Assembly (NCBI GenBank): GCA_036337015.1 | Contig: JAYZEZ010000005.1 | Location: forward strand, 195,992-259,991 | Direction of reading: 5' to 3' | DNA length: 64,000 nt | From: Casp-alpha2 sp036337015 | Lineage (GTDB): Bacteria; Pseudomonadota; Alphaproteobacteria; Rhodospirillales; Casp-alpha2 | Part shown: positions 8,669-18,250 of the stretch, one piece after another | Layout: each line of letters starts with the position of its first letter | Numbering within the stretch: position 1 is the stretch's first letter | Program-made: the position numbers and the translations under genes | The notes under the pieces: generated by a model | Seen by the model: only the letters and a program-made list of their open reading frames with translations | What the model was told of the DNA's origin: nothing | The model's database searches: none

Positions 8669-10375
8669 ATGTTATCAAAAAATAGCCTTGAAAATAATGG
8701 CCTCAAATCAGCCGGAGAAGTTCTAATCGATTCCCTTCGAATCAACGGCGTTAATAAGGTGTTTTGCGTGCCCGGTGAAAGCTATCTTGCTGCTCTAGAT
8801 GCGTTCCACGATGCGCCCGAAATTCAACTTATCGTCTGTAGACAGGAAGGCGGTGCAGCAATGATGGCTGATGCGCAAGCAAGACTAACTGGGAATCCAG
8901 GCGTATGTTTCGTTACTCGTGGACCCGGTGCTGCTAATGCAGCCGCTGGAATTCACATTGCAATGCAAGATTCAACTCCCTTAATACTGCTTATTGGACA
9001 AATTGCTCGCAATCATAGTGAGCGTGAAGCCTTTCAAGAAATTGACTACCGCCGTATGTTTAGTCAAATGGCAAAATGGGTTGGGCAAGTTGATGATGAG
9101 TCTCGGATGGCAGAATATGTTAGCCATGCTTTTTTCCGTGCCCAGGCAGGTCGTCCAGGTCCTGTAGTTTTAGCCCTTCCTGAAGACATGCTAAGAGCTC
9201 GCACAAAAGTTAACAACTTAGGGCGAGCAGCTGAGATTCAAAGTCATCCTGGGAAAGACGATATTGTTAAACTACGTGACCTCATAGAAAAAGCCGAAAA
9301 GCCCCTAGCGATTATTGGTGGCAGCGGGTGGAACAAAAAGGCATGCGAGAATTTTATGACTTTTGCAGAAAAAAATAAAATTCCAGTCTGTGCGACTTTC
9401 CGTTGCCAAGACCGTTTCGATAACACACATCCAAGTTATTGCGGAGATTTGGGTGTGGGCCAAAATCCAGAATTACAGAAACGCGTTCAAAATGCCGATG
9501 TTTTACTCGTAGTAGGTGCACGACTTGGTGAGATGTCGACCGAGGGCTATACCTTGATTGACATACCAAAACCCAAACAACGCATGATCCATATCCATCA
9601 GGGAGCGGAAGAACTTGGCTGGGTTTATCAACCTGAATTGGCTATAAATTCAGGTATGAAAAACATCGCAACAGCCCTAAATGAATTGTCGCCAGTGAAA
9701 GTTAACTGGAAAAAGTGGACGAAAGCAGCACGTGATGAATACTTGAAATGGACAATACCCCCATCAACCCCGGGAGATGTACAAATGGGGACAATTATGA
9801 CATGGCTCAACGAAAATATTGATGCTGATACAATTGTCTGCAACGGTGCTGGAAATTTTTCCTCTTGGGCAAACCGATTTTATCGTTATCGTGAACTTGG
9901 TACTCTGCTTGGACCTACAAGCGGAACTATGGGATTTGGTCTGCCAGCAGCTTTAGCGGCCAAATTGGAATACCCAGAACGTACCGTAATCTCTTTTTCA
10001 GGGGATGGGGATTTTTTGATGACAGGTCAGGAGTTCGGAACGGCTATACAATACGGGGCTAATATCATTGTACTAGTTGGAAATAACTCGATGTATGGAA
10101 CCATACGAATGCATCAAGAGCGTGATTATCCTGGACGCGTTTCCGGTACAGGTCTAGTCAATCCAGATTTTGCTGCCTATGCTAATGCCTTTGGAGGTTT
10201 TGGCGCTATCGTTAAAAAAACTGAAGAATTTCCTAATGCCTTTGAAGCCGCAAAGCTTTCAAACAAACCGGCAATCATAGAAATTCGGGTAGATCCAGAT
10301 GCGATATCACCATCTACTACACTAAAGAAACTACGCCAAAAAGCACTAGATCAAAAATTGGACACATTAAAATAA
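8669..10375 (+). CDS. thiamine-diphosphate enzyme, acetolactate synthase large-subunit-like
   Basis: The 568-residue protein has three ThDP-enzyme domains. The N-terminal Pyr domain includes GVNKVFCVPGESYLAALDA and the catalytic Glu in CRQEGGAAMMA. The central domain is Rossmann-like, and the C-terminal PP domain has the ThDP motif GDGDFLMTGQEFG ending NNSMYG. Family members decarboxylate 2-oxo acids. No regulatory subunit (ilvN/ilvH) lies nearby, so it may be a catabolic or unassigned paralogue rather than branched-chain acetolactate synthase. ATG at 8669 follows GGGGA. Its TAA overlaps the ATG of the next gene. Confidence 0.88.
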   Translation: MLSKNSLENNGLKSAGEVLIDSLRINGVNKVFCVPGESYLAALDAFHDAPEIQLIVCRQEGGAAMMADAQARLTGNPGVCFVTRGPGAANAAAGIHIAMQDSTPLILLIGQIARNHSEREAFQEIDYRRMFSQMAKWVGQVDDESRMAEYVSHAFFRAQAGRPGPVVLALPEDMLRARTKVNNLGRAAEIQSHPGKDDIVKLRDLIEKAEKPLAIIGGSGWNKKACENFMTFAEKNKIPVCATFRCQDRFDNTHPSYCGDLGVGQNPELQKRVQNADVLLVVGARLGEMSTEGYTLIDIPKPKQRMIHIHQGAEELGWVYQPELAINSGMKNIATALNELSPVKVNWKKWTKAARDEYLKWTIPPSTPGDVQMGTIMTWLNENIDADTIVCNGAGNFSSWANRFYRYRELGTLLGPTSGTMGFGLPAALAAKLEYPERTVISFSGDGDFLMTGQEFGTAIQYGANIIVLVGNNSMYGTIRMHQERDYPGRVSGTGLVNPDFAAYANAFGGFGAIVKKTEEFPNAFEAAKLSNKPAIIEIRVDPDAISPSTTLKKLRQKALDQKLDTLK

Positions 10376-11340
10376 TGCTAAAATTGGTTGTGAAATTTAC
10401 GGCCTTTCTAACAATAGCCATTGTAGGATTAATCCCTGTTACAGCATTAATAGTAGACGATGTAACTGTAGTTAAGGTGTTAAAAGAAGTCCCTAGCGGA
10501 TATAAATATTCAAAAAATATAATAAAGCGAAAACAACAAATAGCATCAACAATTAATAATTATGTTGATGACACTTTATTCCAACTAGAATTAATTATCT
10601 TTGAGTTTTCTGGGGACATTTTTGCCCGCTTACAACCAACTATATTAGAATTAATGGATACCTTCCTACCAGATAGACAGCCCAAAAAAGTAATTGTCTA
10701 TTTGTCTGTCCAACCAAAAAAGGCATCTAATTCAGATTTAGTCAGCAAACCAACTAAGCCAGCACAAGAACCTTTAAACATAAAACAAAATTCCAGAAAA
10801 CTATCACCTCATCCTAAACATAAATCAGATAGGGCCAAGGATTCAAAAACATTAAAATCAACACTCAAACAAAAATCATCGGATTCCAAAAATACTGGTA
10901 AAAAAATAAGGCAAATAAAAAACAAAGGAAAAAAGAAGAATATCAGAATTGATTCTGCAAAAAAGGATCATAAACGAGGCTTAAAGTATTACAAAGCCAA
11001 GAAATTCAAGAAGGCATCAGAATGGTTTAAACAAGCAGCAAAGAAAGGTCATGCTAGTGCCCAATATAATCTAGGAGTTATGAGTTATTTAGGACAAGGA
11101 GTACCACAAGACTATACCCAAGCAGCAAATTGGTTTGAGAAAGCAGGCAACCAGGACCATGCAAGCGCGCAATATAACTTGGGATATATTTACTATGAAG
11201 GCAAGGGTGTAGAAAAAGACAACTTGCAGGCATATATGTGGATTGATCGTTCTGCAAATCTCGGAGATAAGAAAGCAATCAAGGCACGAGATACAATGCA
11301 AATCATCTTACCTAAAGATATTTTCAATGATTTTAATTAG
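10375..11340 (+). CDS. membrane-anchored Sel1-repeat protein
   Basis: The 321-residue protein has one N-terminal hydrophobic helix (about residues 5-27), then a Lys/Ser-rich, probably disordered linker (about 110-195). Sel1-like repeats occupy about 200-305, with the hallmark ASAQYNLGVMSYLGQGVPQD and a second copy ASAQYNLGYIYYEGKGVEKD. Sel1 repeats form TPR-like scaffolds for protein interactions. ATG overlaps the stop of the ThDP enzyme (TAATG), so it is translationally coupled. What it scaffolds is unknown; most of it probably faces the periplasm if the helix acts as a signal anchor. Confidence 0.82.
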   Translation: MLKLVVKFTAFLTIAIVGLIPVTALIVDDVTVVKVLKEVPSGYKYSKNIIKRKQQIASTINNYVDDTLFQLELIIFEFSGDIFARLQPTILELMDTFLPDRQPKKVIVYLSVQPKKASNSDLVSKPTKPAQEPLNIKQNSRKLSPHPKHKSDRAKDSKTLKSTLKQKSSDSKNTGKKIRQIKNKGKKKNIRIDSAKKDHKRGLKYYKAKKFKKASEWFKQAAKKGHASAQYNLGVMSYLGQGVPQDYTQAANWFEKAGNQDHASAQYNLGYIYYEGKGVEKDNLQAYMWIDRSANLGDKKAIKARDTMQIILPKDIFNDFN

Positions 11341-11365
11341 AAACCAAGTGATAGTTTTTTATTAA

Positions 11366-12241
11366 TTATCTATTAATTATGGCCTCACGATAGGTAATGT
11401 ACAAACCACAAGCGACGACAAAACCCGCTCCAATCCAAGTCCAAGCATCCGGAAACTCGTCAAATATTATGACCCCAAATACGACTGCCCAAATCATACT
11501 AATGTATTTAAATGGCGCAAGCAAAGCAGCTTCAGCCCAACGAAATCGCTCTATCAAAATAAAATGAGCGCCTCCAACTAATAATCCGCTAAGGCCCATT
11601 AAAGCAAAATCCAAAATCTTTATAGTTGGCCAACCAAAAGGCAGCGTGAAAAGCCCGAACAAAATAATGGATACAGTGGAAAAAAAGAAAATCGATAAAG
11701 ATGTCTCATACGCTGAAATACGACGAGTAGTAATATCCCTGAGTGCTCCAGCAAGACTTGCTAACAATGGAAAAACTGCAGCCCACTGAAGTGCAGAACT
11801 ACCGGGCCGAATCATAATCATTACACCAATAAATCCGACACCTACCGCTGCCCAACGACGCCATTTAACCTGCTCGCCAAGCATAGGCCCTGCAAGGGCC
11901 GTCATAAATAATGGGCCTGCGAAAGTAATGGCTATAGCATCTGCCAAGGGCAAATAAGAAACACCTGTCAAAAATAAAAAACCACTAGCAAAAGCGAAAC
12001 CAGCACGCTGAAATTGGCCGTAAAAATTATTTATACGGATAATTTTTATACTTCCTGACCTAAAAATTATGATGAAAATCAATGTTAAAACAATGAGGCC
12101 ACGATAAAATAACAATTGCCCAACCGGATAATCATCAGTCAGCCATTTTAATACCGCATCATTAGCCGTTAGGAGAAAACCTCCAAGTATCGAATATAAA
12201 ATTCCCCTTCCAGGTGATTTTGATCCCTGGAGTTTAACCAA
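11366..12241 (-). CDS. EamA/DMT-family transporter
   Basis: About ten hydrophobic segments and two EamA-type halves make this a drug/metabolite transporter-superfamily permease in the inner membrane. Examples are ILYSILGGFLLTANDAVLKW near the start and WAVVFGVIIFDEFPDAWTWI near the end. The substrate is unknown. The frame extends to 12307, but the extra residues are Cys/Arg-rich and unlike the family. I use TTG at 12239-12241, two bases beyond the stop of the upstream gene, which gives about 291 residues. It is probably co-transcribed with the SpmAB-like gene. Confidence 0.85.
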   Translation of the reverse strand: MVKLQGSKSPGRGILYSILGGFLLTANDAVLKWLTDDYPVGQLLFYRGLIVLTLIFIIIFRSGSIKIIRINNFYGQFQRAGFAFASGFLFLTGVSYLPLADAIAITFAGPLFMTALAGPMLGEQVKWRRWAAVGVGFIGVMIMIRPGSSALQWAAVFPLLASLAGALRDITTRRISAYETSLSIFFFSTVSIILFGLFTLPFGWPTIKILDFALMGLSGLLVGGAHFILIERFRWAEAALLAPFKYISMIWAVVFGVIIFDEFPDAWTWIGAGFVVACGLYITYREAIINR

Positions 12242-12243
12242 GT

Positions 12244-13545
12244 TTAGTATCCATAAAGCATAGAGACAATAAAAACGGCGGCGACAATTCCCGCAATATC
12301 TGCGCAAATAGCTGCTACAATAGCATGCCGTACTCGTCGTATTCCTACAGCACCAAAATAAACTGCTAGAACATAGAAAGTGGTTTCTGTAGAACCCTGA
12401 AAGGTCGATACCAAGTAGCCAATATAGCTATCTGGACCAATTGTTGGGTTCTGAATTATCGAGGCGAGGACTCCATAAGCCCCAGAGCCGCTAAGCGGAC
12501 GCAACAATGCCATCGGCAACGCTTCAGTAGGAAGCCCAAAAATACCAGTAACCGAGCCCAAAGGGCCGATAAGCATATTCATTGCACCTGATGCCCTAAA
12601 CATAGCAACAGCAACCAAAATTGCTACTAAGTAGGGTATAATTCGAAGTGCTACTTCAAAACCCTCCTTGGCTCCCTCAACAAAAGCTTCATAGATATTT
12701 ATCCCACGTAGAACCCCAAATCCTAACATACCGACCATTAAACTAGGAATGATCCATGGCGCAATTGACCTGCCAAAGAAAATAGTCAACGGAATAATAG
12801 CTAATATTCCAACCAGTACCGTTATAGACACCCAGGCGGGATACCCTTCTGTCACATCTTCGTTTTTTGCAGATTCAATAGACCGGTGACGTGCTTCATC
12901 ACTTTCTTTTTTAATTTGATTTGGCTTAATTAACCAGTAACGCTGAAGAGATTTAGCCATTAATATCGCTACTGTGGTAGAACAAATAGTTGCAAACAAC
13001 GTTGTTGGGAGAATCCCCGCTGGATCAGTTGACCCTGCAGCAGCACGTAAAGCTATTACCCCAGTGGGAAGCAAAGTCACTGAGGACGTATTTATTGCTA
13101 GAAATAAAACCATAGCATTTGATGCAGTACCTGGCGTCTGATTTAAGGTTTCAAGCTGTTGCATGGCACGGATTCCAAATGGTGTAGCAGCATTACCTAA
13201 TCCTAAGGCATTGGCCGCAATATTGAGAATCATGGAGCCCATAGCAGGATGATCAAAAGGAACTTCTGGAAACAAGCGCACCATTAAAGGACGTACAGTT
13301 CGGGCTATGATCAACAAAAGCCCACCTTCTTCAGCCACCTTCATCAAACCCAAAAATAATGCCATTACTCCGATCAAGCCAAGGGCTAGGGTAACTGAGC
13401 CCGTAGCCGCATCAATCATTGCAACTGCTAAATCTTGCATTGGCCCCGCCGTATTAGACGAGTCTTCAGATGGCGCCCAAGTTAATTGACGAAAAGCTGC
13501 AACCAAAAAGGCTATGATGACGATTCCAAAAAAAATTGCGCTCAA
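12244..13545 (-). CDS. SpmA/SpmB-type nucleoside recognition (Gate) domain membrane protein
   Basis: A 433-residue multi-pass protein containing two Gate-like halves. The first includes NIAANALGLGNAATPFGIRAMQQL, the hallmark of SpmA. The second includes RASGAMNMLIGPLG and LRPLSGSGAYGVL, the hallmark of SpmB. So it appears as an SpmA-SpmB fusion, a form common in Gram-negative bacteria that do not sporulate. Its transport role is not established. An AT-rich gap separates it from divergent maeB. Confidence 0.87.
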   Translation of the reverse strand: MSAIFFGIVIIAFLVAAFRQLTWAPSEDSSNTAGPMQDLAVAMIDAATGSVTLALGLIGVMALFLGLMKVAEEGGLLLIIARTVRPLMVRLFPEVPFDHPAMGSMILNIAANALGLGNAATPFGIRAMQQLETLNQTPGTASNAMVLFLAINTSSVTLLPTGVIALRAAAGSTDPAGILPTTLFATICSTTVAILMAKSLQRYWLIKPNQIKKESDEARHRSIESAKNEDVTEGYPAWVSITVLVGILAIIPLTIFFGRSIAPWIIPSLMVGMLGFGVLRGINIYEAFVEGAKEGFEVALRIIPYLVAILVAVAMFRASGAMNMLIGPLGSVTGIFGLPTEALPMALLRPLSGSGAYGVLASIIQNPTIGPDSYIGYLVSTFQGSTETTFYVLAVYFGAVGIRRVRHAIVAAICADIAGIVAAVFIVSMLYGY

Positions 13546-13798
13546 AAATTACGTCCTATCCAAAATGTTTATTATCTACTCCACATGTTCATCTTTAACA
13601 TCAAGAAATAAAATGGTGGGATTTCTATGGTTATAATTCTTAGTCTTAATCATTTAAAAAGCTAATCTTTTTTAGAAAACTCTAATAGGGGTTTTTGGTA
13701 ATTAACTGCTCAAAATAATACATTTAGGTTTCTTTTTCACTAAACTTTACTATTAATATTAAATCTTTAATAAAGACTCGTAATCCTTGAGAAAAAAT

Positions 13799-16069
13799 AT
13801 GACTGAAGACATAGATAAAAAAAGAGCCCTCAATTATCACCGTCTTCCAAAACCGGGCAAACTAACTATTGCTGCAACGAAGCCCCTGGCAACTCAGGAT
13901 GATTTAGCATTGGCCTATTCACCTGGGGTGGCTAATGCATGTGAAGCAATTGTTGATAATCCAAAGGAGGTTGCAGAACTAACTGTAAGGCAGAACTTAG
14001 TTGGTGTTATTACAAACGGTTCTGCTGTTCTGGGACTTGGCAATATAGGCGCCTTAGCGGCAAAGCCAGTTATGGAGGGCAAGGCTGTCTTATTTAAAAA
14101 ATTTGCTGGCATTGATGTATTTGATATCGAGATTGATGAGAAAAATCCAGATAAGCTAGCGGATATAATTTCTAGTCTTGAGCCAACCTTTGGTGCGATC
14201 AATCTTGAGGACATCAAATCTCCAGATTGTTTTATTTTAGAAAGCAAACTGCGAGAACGCATGAGCATTCCCGTTTTTCATGATGATCAGCACGGTACAG
14301 CTATAGTAGCAGGAGCAGCATTAGTGAACGGGCTAAGGGTTGTCGGCAAAAAAATTGAAGAAGTAAAGCTAGTCTCCACGGGAGGCGGTGCAGCTGGGAT
14401 AGCCTGTTTAAATCTTTTTGTCGAATTGGGAGTAAAAAAAGAAAATATCATCTTAGTCGATCATGTCGGGGTTGTTTTTAAGGGGCGGAAAAAGGACGTA
14501 ACAAATGAAAAAGGTAAATATGCACAAGATACCAAAGCCCGAAATCTAGTCGATGCAATCAAGGGTGCAGATGTATTCTTAGGTCTATCAGCTGGAGGAA
14601 TTCTTAAAAAGTCTATGGTCAGAACAATGGCATCAAAACCATTAATCATGGCCCTAGCAAATCCAGATCCAGAGATACTTCCAGAAGAAGCAAAGATGGC
14701 AAATCCCGAGGCCGTCCTAGCAACTGGCAGATCGGATTTTCCAAATCAAGTTAACAACGTTCTATGTTTTCCATTTATTTTTAGAGGAGTGCTGGACGTA
14801 GGCGCAACTATTATAAACGAAAGTATGAAAATGGCAGCGGTTAACGCCATAGCCGACCTAGCAATGGCAGACAGTTCAGAAACTGTAGCTAAAGCTTACG
14901 GTGGAGAAAATTTAATATTTGGACCTAATTACCTAATTCCTAAGCCCTTCGATCCTCGTTTGATAATGAAAATAGCTCCAGCAGTAGCACTAGCTGCTAT
15001 GGAAAGTGGGGTTGCTACGAGGCCAATCAAAGACTTTGATGCTTATTCCGAAAAATTATCACGTTTTGTATTTCGTTCTGGTATGTTGATGAAACCTGTT
15101 TTTAATAAGGCACGCCAAGACCCCAAACGTTTAGTCATGGCCGAAGGAGAAAGCCATAGAGTAATTCGTGCAACCCAAATGCTCGTTGACGATGGAATAG
15201 CAAGACCAATCCTAATAGGGCGACCTGAAGTAATAAAAAACCGCATAAAAAGACTAGGCTTAAGATTAAAATTCGAAACGGACTTTGATGTTGTCAATCC
15301 AGAAAGTGATGCACGTTATGATAATTATTGGCGGGGGTATCATAATTTAATGTGCCGACGTGGAGTTTCACCCGAAACCGCCCGCACCGTTATAAGAACT
15401 AATTCTACTGTAATCGCTGCAATGATGCTTCATTTTGGAGAAGCAGATTCGATGATTTGCGGTACAAGTGGACAATACAAAAATCACCTCAATCATCTAC
15501 TTAATATTATAGGCAAGGCTGAGGGTGTTTTAGATGTATCTGCATTATCTACTTTGATACTACCCAATGGCACATTTTTTTTATGTGATACACATGTAAC
15601 GCAAAATCCAAGTGTTGAGGAATTAGTGCAAATGACTTTATTGAGCGTTGAAGCTGTCAAACGTTTTGGTGAAAAGCCCAGAGTAGCACTTCTTTCTCAC
15701 TCAAATTTCGGAAGTGACCAATCTTCATCTGCTAAAAAAATGCGAGATGCTGTAAAAATACTTAAATTAAAAGATCCAAACCTAGAAGTAGAAGGTGAAA
15801 TGCAAGCAGATGTTGCCCTCAATGAAAGTCTACGTGAACGTATTTTTCCGGATTCAAGACTAAATGGAAATGCCAATTTATTAGTACTACCTGATTTAGA
15901 TACTGCCAATACGGCTTTTAATTTATTAAAATCTTTAAGTGGTGGTTTGTCCGTTGGGCCAATGTTAATTGGTGCTGCTAAACCTGCGCATATATTGACC
16001 CCATCGGTATCTGCACAAGGAATAGTTAACATAAGCGCTCTTGCAGTAGTAGATGCACAATCTCGCTAA
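13799..16069 (+). CDS. maeB: NADP-dependent malic enzyme with C-terminal phosphotransacetylase-like domain
   Basis: The 756-residue MaeB-type protein has a malic enzyme half at about 1-420 (LAYSPGVANACEAI at about 38, FHDDQHGTAIVAGAALVNGL, the STGGGAAGIACLNL nucleotide site). A phosphotransacetylase-like half follows from about 430 to the end (MAEGESHRVIRA, NFGSDQSSSAKKMR). It converts malate to pyruvate with reduction of NADP; the C-terminal domain in this family is usually regulatory, binding acetyl-CoA. I use ATG at 13799, not the TTG four codons upstream. No operon partners are evident. Confidence 0.94.
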   Translation: MTEDIDKKRALNYHRLPKPGKLTIAATKPLATQDDLALAYSPGVANACEAIVDNPKEVAELTVRQNLVGVITNGSAVLGLGNIGALAAKPVMEGKAVLFKKFAGIDVFDIEIDEKNPDKLADIISSLEPTFGAINLEDIKSPDCFILESKLRERMSIPVFHDDQHGTAIVAGAALVNGLRVVGKKIEEVKLVSTGGGAAGIACLNLFVELGVKKENIILVDHVGVVFKGRKKDVTNEKGKYAQDTKARNLVDAIKGADVFLGLSAGGILKKSMVRTMASKPLIMALANPDPEILPEEAKMANPEAVLATGRSDFPNQVNNVLCFPFIFRGVLDVGATIINESMKMAAVNAIADLAMADSSETVAKAYGGENLIFGPNYLIPKPFDPRLIMKIAPAVALAAMESGVATRPIKDFDAYSEKLSRFVFRSGMLMKPVFNKARQDPKRLVMAEGESHRVIRATQMLVDDGIARPILIGRPEVIKNRIKRLGLRLKFETDFDVVNPESDARYDNYWRGYHNLMCRRGVSPETARTVIRTNSTVIAAMMLHFGEADSMICGTSGQYKNHLNHLLNIIGKAEGVLDVSALSTLILPNGTFFLCDTHVTQNPSVEELVQMTLLSVEAVKRFGEKPRVALLSHSNFGSDQSSSAKKMRDAVKILKLKDPNLEVEGEMQADVALNESLRERIFPDSRLNGNANLLVLPDLDTANTAFNLLKSLSGGLSVGPMLIGAAKPAHILTPSVSAQGIVNISALAVVDAQSR

Positions 16070-16131
16070 AAATAATCAAAACGACATCATTCATCTATTT
16101 AATTACTTTCATAGAATCGCTTCTAATAAAT

Positions 16132-16314
16132 TCAGGCAAAATCTTCCATATCTAGCTCTAATAGATCAAGTGCAAGATCATCTGCTAAAGAATTTACTAT
16201 ACGCAAACCAGCTTCAAATTTGTCATATACAGGTACAGGAACACCTGTAATTGTGTTGTATTCCGCCATCAAGAAGTCTTCCTGATCATTGTTGGTTAAA
16301 AATTCAGTTCCCAT
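16132..16314 (-). CDS. small acidic protein of 60 residues, function unknown
   Basis: Not recognised. It begins MGTEFLTNNDQEDFLM and ends LLELDMEDFA, with 15 Asp/Glu and only two Lys/Arg residues in total. It has no signal peptide or membrane helix. A strong ribosome site (AGGAG, 7 nt before ATG) makes it more credible than a random short frame. It lies between maeB and a type I secretion set, on the opposite strand. The acidic-then-Phe-Ala end loosely recalls C-terminal tails of some type I substrates, but that is speculation. Confidence 0.55.
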   Translation of the reverse strand: MGTEFLTNNDQEDFLMAEYNTITGVPVPVYDKFEAGLRIVNSLADDLALDLLELDMEDFA

Positions 16315-16749
16315 TAGTCATCTCCTAATTTATACAATTTAAAAGCAATTTCTCACTGCATAAATTAAAAGCAATTTACGTGCCAACATTTTGACCCTTT
16401 ATACGAGAGTCCGTTAACATATTGATAAATAATAATTTAATTTTACTAATAGAACTACGCAATTCTTCAAATAATTGTCATAAATTGCTATATCAGAAAG
16501 ATATAAAATTTCCCGTTATTAGCCAGAAACTATAATTCAAAAACATTTTATTTTCTTATCCGCACTCAATTTTAATAGAAATTAATTTCTAGATAACAGA
16601 TTTGTTGTTTAGGGAAATTAAAATCACAACAATTTTATCCCCAAATTTCACTCAAAAATCCTTGTTAATCAAACATCTGGTGTCGTATAAGGTTTATACG
16701 TTTATGAGTTAATAATCGCTACATTTTTAAAATTTCGGAACAAATAGAC
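16315..16749. other. 435-nt AT-rich intergenic region upstream of the T1SS genes
   Basis: Very AT-rich DNA between two divergent genes. A short direct repeat AAAAGCAATTT occurs twice near 16340-16380. It should contain the promoters for the small acidic ORF and tolC. No further gene, RNA or clear operator was seen. Confidence 0.5.
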
Positions 16750-18063
16750 TTGTCGAATTTTGCGAAGAAAATCCAGGTTGCCGTAATTCTTGCTTCAACA
16801 ATGATTGCGATAGGAACTATTGCGCATGCTCAAGCGGAAACACTCTATCAGTCAATACAATATTTATCTAAAAATCAGAAACAAATTAAAGCAGCTCAGG
16901 CAGATGTTGATGCTGCTATAGAAAGAGTTGAGGCCGCTTGGGGGGCGTGGTACCCCGAACTATCAATAACTACAAATTGGGGAAGAGAAAAACAAAACAA
17001 GGCTTCTGGAACAGCAGATAGTGAGGAACATCCTCGTGAATTTGGAGCCACAGTTACTCAAAATGTTTGGGATTTTGGATCAACGAACTCCGCAATCGAC
17101 TCTGCTCTTTTAACATTAGAACGTTCAAGAATTAATTTAACATCCACACGTCAAGCAATTGTACTACAAGGAATTGAGGCTCATTTAAATCTAGTTCGTG
17201 CAAATAAAGTATTAAAATTTGCCAATAGTTCTGCTGAAAATATTAGAGGTCAACTTAAACTTGAAGATGCGCGCGTTCAGCGTGGAGGAGGTTTGGCCAC
17301 TGATGTTCTTCAAGCAAAAACACAGTTAGCAGGCGCAGAAGCACGTGCAAATAGTTCTGCTGCTGGACTTAGAAATGCAATGAATGCATACCGTCGTTTT
17401 TTTAAGAAGTTACCAGAAAAAATTGAAGATCTTGAAGAACCTCGTGTACCATTTGAGCTACTACCAAAATCTGAAGAAGAAATGCTAAAGGTTTTATTTA
17501 AAAATAATCCTGGATTAAAACTTTCTAAACTAGATGCAGATATCCTCGACCAGACGGTCATTAAGACTCGAGCAGATGAATTTTTTCCAAAAGTTAATGC
17601 AACAGCTTCGACGAAAGCTAAAACTGATGCTGGAGGAACTGCTGGTTCTGCGACAGAACAATTATTCAAAATCGAACTAACATATTCACTAAATCTAGGG
17701 CTTACTGAAAGAAACACCCTGAAAGCCTCTAGGCAAGATCACTTAGCTGGAACTGAACGTTATATTGATGCTCGTGCGTCTATAGAACAACAAGCAAGGG
17801 ATTTATGGAGTAATTATAAACGCGATAAGGAAAACTCTGATTTCTTAAAAAACCAGGCTAATATCGCTAGCGAGTTCCTAGATTTAGCCCGAAAGGAACG
17901 TGAATTAGGTAATCGCACTTTAATGGATGTACTCTCTGGTGAAACTGCTTTGATTAATGCTAACAGTGATGCTGCGTCAACTGAGACTGACTTGAAATTG
18001 GATGTCTTTCGAATATTGAATATCATTGGCCTTTTGGATGCAGACGTTCTTGCGCCTAGCTAA
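16750..18063 (+). CDS. TolC-family outer membrane channel of a type I secretion system
   Basis: The 437-residue protein begins with a signal peptide (KIQVAVILASTMIAIGTIAHAQA). Its internally duplicated TolC/OEP architecture includes LYQSIQYLSKNQKQIKAAQADVD-type helices, AAWGAWYPELSITTNW strands and a second half with DLARKERELGNRTLMDVLSGET. It forms the trimeric outer membrane duct. The start is TTG with only a weak GGAA upstream. It is followed after about 190 nt by the ABC and HlyD genes, which together give a complete three-part exporter. Confidence 0.9.
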   Translation: MSNFAKKIQVAVILASTMIAIGTIAHAQAETLYQSIQYLSKNQKQIKAAQADVDAAIERVEAAWGAWYPELSITTNWGREKQNKASGTADSEEHPREFGATVTQNVWDFGSTNSAIDSALLTLERSRINLTSTRQAIVLQGIEAHLNLVRANKVLKFANSSAENIRGQLKLEDARVQRGGGLATDVLQAKTQLAGAEARANSSAAGLRNAMNAYRRFFKKLPEKIEDLEEPRVPFELLPKSEEEMLKVLFKNNPGLKLSKLDADILDQTVIKTRADEFFPKVNATASTKAKTDAGGTAGSATEQLFKIELTYSLNLGLTERNTLKASRQDHLAGTERYIDARASIEQQARDLWSNYKRDKENSDFLKNQANIASEFLDLARKERELGNRTLMDVLSGETALINANSDAASTETDLKLDVFRILNIIGLLDADVLAPS

Positions 18064-18250
18064 AAATTAAGTAGCCTAAGGATTAAAGATATAACTTCTT
18101 AAATATTTAATACTGGTAAAAAATTAACTAGAATTTAAATTTTTAAGACTTTTAAAGAGCGGTAAAAAATACGTAAAATTTTTTAGGGGAACTTGCTTAA
18201 ATAAATAAACATCGCGTGTTTCACCCCCGCTCTTGGAATGAATAAATACA

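Noticed and set aside
10375..11340. Sel1-repeat gene as a toxin or effector
   Set aside because: It has a membrane anchor and Sel1 scaffold only, with no toxin domain or partner immunity gene.
16053..16250. Plus-strand 65-residue ORF after maeB
   Set aside because: It overlaps the 3' end of maeB and the better supported small minus-strand ORF, and has no ribosome site.
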